DNA of 64,000 nt, taken from contig MU832128.1 in assembly GCA_029204225.1 (NCBI GenBank), forward strand, positions 12,501 to 76,500, given 5' to 3'. The position numbers and the translations under genes were made by a program. Every line of letters begins with the position of its first letter. The stretch's first letter is position 1. The notes under the pieces are model-generated. The model made no database searches, was not told the origin of the DNA, and saw only the letters and a list, made by a program, of their open reading frames with translations. Shown in pieces: positions 58,070 to 64,000 of the stretch. The DNA is from Diphasiastrum complanatum (Eukaryota > Streptophyta > Lycopodiopsida > Lycopodiales > Lycopodiaceae).

Positions 58070-59510
58070 CTCCTCCTCAAATCTAGCCTTGGAGATCACA
58101 ATGCTTTTATCAATAACTCCAATTGAAGATCTAAGCTTGACAAATGAATCTTTAAGTAAAGGTTTAGTAAACAAATCAGCCAAGCAACTTGATGATGGCA
58201 CGTGTTGGAGCTTGATCTCTTTAGCTTGCACTTTTTCCCTCACGAAATGATGAGCAATTTCGATGTGTTTGCTCCTTGCATGGAATGTAGGATTAGTTGC
58301 AAGTGATTGGGCTGATTGGTTGTCACAATAGATGATAGGGATCTCCTCCTCCATGACATGAAGCTCCACCAATAGCCTTTTGAGCCACAAGACCTCCTTG
58401 CATGTTGATGTCAAGGCCTTGTATTCGGATTCTGTGGAAGATAGGGAGATGGTATCTTGCTTTTTGGAAAGCCATGATACTACTCCATCACATAGAAAGG
58501 TGGCAAAGGCACTTGTTGATCTTCTATCCACTTTGTCACCTGCAAAATCCGAGTCACTATAGGCTCTTAAGCCAAGATTAGTTCCTCTATACAAAATACC
58601 AAAATTCTTAGTGAATGAAATGTATCTAAGAACTCTTTTGGCCATCTTCCAATGTGAAACTAGAGGACTTTGCATGAATTGGCTTAACTTTCCAACACTA
58701 TAACTAAGATCAGGTCTAGTTATAGTTAAATAGATCAAGGAGCCAATAAGCCTTCTATATAATGTGATGTCCTCAAAGGATGCTTCATCACAACCAATAG
58801 ATGCTTTTACATGTTGCTCCATTGGTGTCTCAATGCCTTTACAATTCTTCATTCCAAATCTATCTAGGATGGATGTAGCATATTTAGATTGACAAATGAA
58901 GCTAAAATTACATCCTCTAATAACCTCTATTCCAAGAATGAAGCTCAATAGGCCGAGATCTACCATCTTAAACTCTTTTGCTAAAGCAATTTTTACATCT
59001 CTAATTCCATCTAGATCATTACCACTCAAGATAATGTCATCTACATACAAAACAAGAATAATGATCATGCCATCATGAAAACTTATATACAATGATGGAT
59101 CATAGGCACTCATTACAAAATTGATGGAAATGAGAAAAGAGTTTAGCCTAGAGTACCATGCTCTAGGTGCTTGCTTGAGCCCATAAAGGCTCTTCTTCAA
59201 AAAACATACCTTTCCTTCATGCTTTGCCTTGATGAAGCCCTCGGGTTGCCTCATGTAGATCTCTTCCTCCAAATAACCATTGAGGAATGCATTTGTGAAG
59301 TCAAGTTGGAAGAGCTCCCAATTGAAGGTTGTAGCAAGACTAATGATCAACCTGATAGTAACAAGCTTAGCCACAGGAGCAAAAGTCTCATCATAGTCAA
59401 TGCCTTTGGTTTGTAAAAAACCTTTGGCAACAAGCCTAGCTTTATGCTTGCTTATTGGTCCATCTTGATTATACTTCAATCTAAACACCCACTTGCAATC
59501 AAGAGGTTTC
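58031..59510 (-). pseudogene. Copia E reverse transcriptase-RNase H
   Basis: An open frame of about 485 codons (59488 to 58031). Coding similarity starts slightly earlier, at KPLDCKWVFRLKYNQDG, and the codon at 59488 is GTG, so there is no proper start codon. RT has FDETFAPVAKL, FQLDFTNAFLNG, YGLKQAPRAWY and YVDD. RNase H has YSDSDFAGD, SSTESEYKAL and YCDNQSAQ. Both domains look undamaged. The frame is offset by one base from gag across the deletion junction, so no Gag-Pol is made. The tail (FEEECEKLP) is encoded by the polypurine tract and LTR. Confidence 0.88.
58070..58078 (-). promoter_or_regulatory. Copia E polypurine tract
   Basis: Minus-strand GAGGAGGAG directly before the 3' LTR start TGTGAAAAA. 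Confidence 0.8.
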
Positions 59511-60047
59511 TTCCTTTTCTATAGTAGGCAAAGTGTCTTGGATTGCAAAGCTTTGGACCAAATTTGTAAAGCCACTCCCTAGACCATTTAGGACAATCTG
59601 AACAAGCTCACTATCTTGAATCTTCTCTCCAATGGAAGCTAACTCCCTATTAAGAGACTTGATTCTTAGCACATAATCTTGTGCATTCTCATCACTCCTC
59701 TTCATGCTTTGTAGAATCTGATTCCTAAGCATGAGAACCCTCGAAGTGTTACTAGACTCATAGATAGATTTTAAAGATTCCCAAGCCTCTTTAGCACTCT
59801 TACATGATGATACTTCCCTTAAAAGATCATTGCTTACATTTGTCTTAATACAGTGAAGTGCAAGCCTAGACCTCTTCTTGTATCTCACTAATTCCTGTGC
59901 ACCTAGAGGTTCATCTTCATCATCTATTAGAAACTCATAAAGATCCTGGAGCACCATTAGTGACTCCATCCTCACTTTCCAAATAGCATAATTGGTAGAA
60001 TTTAACCTCTCACTACTTTCTAGAAGGTAGGCTCCCACTGATCCCAT
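59499..60047 (-). pseudogene. Copia E Gag, C-terminally truncated (182 codons)
   Basis: It begins MGSVGAYLLESSERLNSTNY and is clearly similar to copia B Gag (shared W-K-V-R-M-E-S-L, TSRVL-LR-QI, and LVQ-VLNGL at the same spacing). The N-terminal Gag core is complete to LPTIEKE, but the basic tail and zinc knuckle are removed by the internal deletion. The shell-forming part might still be made. Confidence 0.88.
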
Positions 60048-60654
60048 CTTACTAGCAAGATTCTACACACAAGATATAGATTTGTTTGGACCTGAAACTC
60101 ACAAAGGTTTCTAACTTGCAGTGTTTCACTCAGATGTTGACTTCTAATCCAACAGATGGATTTGTAATCACAGTTCTATCACTCCCTCACAAGCTGGAAT
60201 AAAGATAAGATGAGATGAAAACTACACACAAGCAAATCTTGCCAATCTTGGCTATTCTTGGACACAAACTGACTCTATCTCTCTCATTCACTTTGATGTA
60301 CTTTCAAGACCTAGTTTCCACTTTAAGAAGGTCTAGATTAATTAGTTTTCATGAAACAAATTCAAAACTAATCAATGGCAAGTGATCTTGGTAGCTTATC
60401 CTAGGATTTGCTCCAAAAATTACATCAAACTGACACCATATGAATTTTCTATGATCCAATGAATATGGGTTATTAAATGCTGGTTCAGAGATGCCCACAC
60501 GTGTGAACAGTACGGATTTTGATCCTGAAAAAGTTTGGGATCAAATCCCCTCACCAAAACCTGGATACCAGCTCGCCCTTCCAATACTAGCTTTTTGCAC
60601 CAAAACCTGCTAAAATTGGATTAGATTCAAACACAGATCAATGGCCTTGTACTT

Positions 60655-60667
60655 GGCTCTGATACCA
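60655..60667 (-). promoter_or_regulatory. Copia E primer-binding site
   Basis: TGGTATCAGAGCC on the minus strand, abutting the 5' LTR. Confidence 0.92.
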
Positions 60668-61359
60668 TGTGAAAAGTACAGTACTAAGGACCATAAATGG
60701 ATCTTTGAATGATCCACAAGGTAATTGTATGCTTGTTAAACAATCTATCAGAAACTAGTCATCAGAAAACAAGATCTAGTTTAGCAGCTTGATAGGAAAC
60801 AAGTAGAGACAATCAAAGCATTCATCAAATAGTCTAATCCAACTCCACATGTGTGGAAATAAGACTTTAGTACGGCCTGTAGACAGTGTTTACAAAGTGC
60901 CAAAGCTGGGTTTCATTGGAAAAAAAAAGTAATCACCATACAATGAGAGGAAACTCGAGTTTCTCCTTGAGGCTCCAAAAAGTTTCTATCTTCTCACTAT
61001 GGAGAATGGAAATACATAGTAAAACACACTTCCTTTGCAAAGTTAGGTGAAAATCCAGCGTGTGATAAGGAAGTAGACTCCACTTTCTTGCCCTAATGTG
61101 AAACCCTAGCCTAGATCCAAGAGTCATGCTTGGTAGGTATGCATGGTAGGTACAAATCTCATCATAAATCATGGTCTAGATCCTACAAAGTAGGAATCAC
61201 TACCAAATAGACACAACCACTCCTCTTGACTCGTGGTAACCTACTTTAGGTGTGTATGTACAAGTGGCACTTTGGCCATTCAAGTAACCAACAAACAATA
61301 TTGACAAAATGTACAATATTCTACATGGCTAGATTTGCCAATGTAGGCAATTTTTCACA
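60668..61359 (-). repeat. Copia E 5' LTR (692 bp)
   Basis: It starts TGTGAAAAGTAC and ends TTTTTCACA. About 1.6% diverged from its partner. Confidence 0.93.
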
Positions 61360-63148
61360 AAAGTGCATAACAATACTTAGCCTATTGGATTAGAAAAGGA
61401 ACCAAATGGCCAATACATTGTACCACTTATGAATGAAAGTCAAATCGTTTACATATACAACATTTTGGATTCCATAAACTTTCCAAATGCACCAAATAGA
61501 TAATATTGTCCATGCAAATTGAGGACTAGAGCATAACAATCAATGGCTATGGAACACTTGAATATTTCATTATTGGCTAGAAGGATAGTAAGAGTACCTC
61601 TCTTCATTTTCATGTCCAATTATGAATATAACAATACTGTTTGTGGTTGAGGTCCTCTTGTCATGCATTTGGCCCCATGTTCTATTAAACCATAACTTTG
61701 TAGTCATACATTGGATATAACTTTGTTGAATAAAATATTGTAAAAGGTGCAATGACTTGATAAACTTCATAAATAACTTTCTTTGAATATAAATATTATT
61801 GAGTTTAAACTTTAGATACTTTTTCTACACTTACAAATGAGGAGTTTACTCAGCTTATAGTGTAAAGAAAGATATGCGTGTTGACTTTGCTTGAGTAATT
61901 TGTAAAAATATCAATTGATTACAGATGTTTGATGGAATAATTGAATCTTTTAAGCATAGTAAATCACTAGTAAAACGTTGTTGTTATAGTGTTGGTGGCT
62001 TAGACTGAACCTTTAGGTTTGCCCTTCATTTGAGATGAGAAATGACAAAGTTATCATAAATTTTGATCAAAAAGGTGCTAAGGCAAGTCAATACATAGGG
62101 ACCATCTATTAAAAAAAAAAAAAAATCAAAGATTTAGATAAGTTTTTGTATATGATGGATAAGTGAGTTATGGCATAGATGTTCTTGTTATGAAAACTGA
62201 AAAATCAACTTGTACTATTATATGGAAGATGAATATTAAAATGAATCAGTTTTTGTTTTTTGCAAGGTGTCCATGGATATGATAATTCTTGGAATTTTGT
62301 AATAGATATTACTCAAGATGGACAGGGGAGATTCTATGGCATGTTGGTAAACCTTTGACATAATTCTTTGCTATTGTAAGACATGAAATGGTGTGATATG
62401 TGCACACATAAAATATGACAAATAACAAGAATCTTGTATCTCTTGTATGGGAAACACAAAAAATGAGTAAGAAGCAGAAAGAAAATGTTATAAAATTCCA
62501 TGAAAGTTCAATAACATCAAGATTATATTTATGATGTGACATAATTGGCATAGTCACTCATCATTATCCACCTCTTTATCTATTTTTGGGCAAACTTAGC
62601 TACCTTGGGGGCTTCTCCCAAACTAGAAATATATGTTTTTTAAAGCCAAAAGGTTCTAAGTTTGCTTAAAGCACATGCATGTCACATGAAATAGACTAGT
62701 TATGAAGAGTTAACTGAAAGACAATTTTTTTTCTCATGCATAATGTCTATAAATACTTGATATGAAAATCCATTTACTTTATATAAATGTTGCAAATATC
62801 CATTTTATATCAATTGAAGCTTCATATTGAAGAGGAGATACTTAATCAGTGAAAACCAACTATGGATTATGTATCTTATCTTATTTTGGCATGTTTATCA
62901 TGGACCCCGATAAGTTGAAAAAGCAACAAAAGTGTTATGTTCAAGTAAAACCAAAATATAAAACAGAAACAACAACAATGTGTAGAGCATCCCGGATGAG
63001 AAGATTGCTTCATTAGGGCCCTTTTTGGACTCAAAAAGGGCCTCTTCACCAATCATGATTAGTGTAAATGACGACACGTGTACCAATAAAAAAATGACAA
63101 TTGAGCATCAATGGTCCATATGACATGGCAAATTGCATGGTGTAGATT
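61360..63148. other. No recognised gene
   Basis: AT-rich DNA with an A run at about 62110-62125. No domain motif in any frame. Confidence 0.4.
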
Positions 63149-63360
63149 AAAACCAGCTACTCACCTCAGTCCAATGGCGTAGATGAGAGGAAGAATCAGA
63201 CACTCATCAAAAGTGCCAAGAGCATGCTGGCCCATGCCTCTCTTCCAAAGAAATTATGGGCAGAAGTTGTTACCACAACCTGCAGAATTGATCCCTCACA
63301 AAGTCCCTGAATGTCAAAACACCTTATGAGGCATGGACAAGATCCTCTTGATGTACATAT
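63149..63360 (+). pseudogene. Ty1/copia integrase fragment
   Basis: The plus strand encodes TSYSPQSNGVDERKNQTL, then KSMLAHASLPKKLWAEVV, which is the integrase segment carrying the catalytic Glu. A frameshift leads into NVKTPYEAW. It resembles copia D and D' (SPQSNGLAERKNRT). Nothing on either side continues it. Confidence 0.8.
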
Positions 63361-64000
63361 CATCCATCCCATCCACAAATGCGATGATTCCATGAAACTA
63401 GAAAACTAGTACACGATCCGTACCATGGCCAAGCCCTATGGCACTATTTTGGAGAGTTTTTTTTACATACATTTATTCTGACATGATATTGAATGCAATA
63501 AAACTGTAGAATTGAATTTAGTAAGTAGCATGTACAAATTAGATGAATTACGCGCACAAGACTATAGCAGATGCAACTGTGTAAAACTAACTCTGAATAC
63601 TGATTGTCTTAGTCTAACACTCTTCTACTAATAAGCAGTGAAATGCTACTAACAATACTCTATCAAAAATTAAGTTCTTCACTCTATCTCTTTATCTTTG
63701 AATATATTTAGATTGAGAAAATGATCAACTATTTATACTAGTTAGGAATAGTAAATGGGCTTATCGAAATGAAGACTGATAGAGCTGTTTAGCCAAATCG
63801 TAATTGGCACTTAACTACATTGAGTTGTAGATGGCAATTGGAACTTCGTCATATTGCGTTGTCACTTATCCTAACCCGTAATCGTAATATTCCATAAACA
63901 GTTGTAACGAGTGAAGATACATAAGCAAGAATTAAGGTTCGTAAGTAGGTGTAAGATATAAGAAGCCTATGAGCAAATGTAAAACGCCCATAAATGACCA
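63361..64000. other. No recognised gene
   Basis: Nothing beyond short unmarked frames. Confidence 0.4.

Larger units (their letters stand above)
57379..61359 (-). mobile_element. Copia E: LTR-paired, internally deleted Ty1/copia element
   Basis: A minus-strand element of 3981 bp. It has a 5' LTR (60668-61359, 692 bp), primer-binding site (60655-60667), gag (60047-59499), RT-RNase H (about 59510-58031), polypurine tract (58070-58078) and 3' LTR (57379-58069, 691 bp). The LTRs differ at about 11 bases plus two short indels by my count (about 1.6%). AAAG flanks both ends (57375-57378 and 61360-61363). The repeat extends to AAAGTG if the first two LTR bases are counted. The ~2 kb for the knuckle, protease and integrase is gone, so it cannot move by itself. 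Confidence 0.93.

Noticed and set aside
63196-63393. 65-codon minus-strand frame
   Set aside because: Antisense to the copia integrase fragment, which explains the sequence better.

Overview
The window looks like nuclear DNA from a land plant with a large, repeat-rich genome. The evidence is an intron-containing cytochrome P450 gene of the CYP73A (cinnamate 4-hydroxylase, C4H) family, surrounded by Ty1/copia and Ty3/gypsy LTR retrotransposons in every state of decay, many with the plant-type primer-binding site TGGTATCAGAGC (initiator Met-tRNA). I saw no bacterial-style operons, rRNA or convincing tRNA gene. A non-seed vascular plant or a gymnosperm is plausible, but the sequence alone does not settle it.

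Layout. 1-5.4 kb: decayed Ty3/gypsy pieces on both strands, including a gag zinc-knuckle region fused to a foreign integrase piece. 5.7-8.6 kb: a decayed Ty1/copia element (copia A, +) ending at a long GA microsatellite. 8.7-12.5 kb: no recognisable gene. 12.5-14.0 kb: an internally deleted gypsy fragment (+). 14.8-20.7 kb: a complete Ty1/copia element (copia B, -) with an uninterrupted 1316-codon gag-pol and two 653-bp LTRs in which I see no difference. 21.3-23.7 kb: a truncated copia (copia C, -).

23.7-31.3 kb: a largely transposon-free island holding the only cellular gene I recognise, C4H (three exons, 27503-29526, predicted 527 aa). Upstream lie a cluster of AC-type (MYB) elements, a 23-bp C tract, and eight tandem copies of a ~72-bp repeat that may sit inside a 5'-UTR intron. 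31.3-34.9 kb: microsatellites and short tandem repeats. 35.0-37.9 kb: a decayed gypsy pol (-). 38.0-40.6 kb: gag and LTR-like remnants (-). 42.2-49.1 kb: two copies of one copia family (copia D and D', +) joined through a partial LTR and an inverted leader/gag segment. 50.6-51.3 kb: a non-LTR (LINE-like) remnant (-). 53.1-57.4 kb: two converging LTR/PBS ends around 3.6 kb of non-coding DNA. 57.4-61.4 kb: copia E (-), with paired LTRs but its zinc knuckle, protease and integrase deleted. 63.1-63.4 kb: a small copia integrase fragment (+).

How it fits together. C4H is the hydroxylase of the phenylpropanoid pathway, working in the ER membrane with a P450 reductase to turn trans-cinnamate into p-coumarate. 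The rest is the history of retrotransposon insertion, deletion, inversion and decay. Copia B is the youngest insertion and the only one that could still be autonomous. Copia E shares its gag type and LTR termini and could have been moved in trans by such an element.
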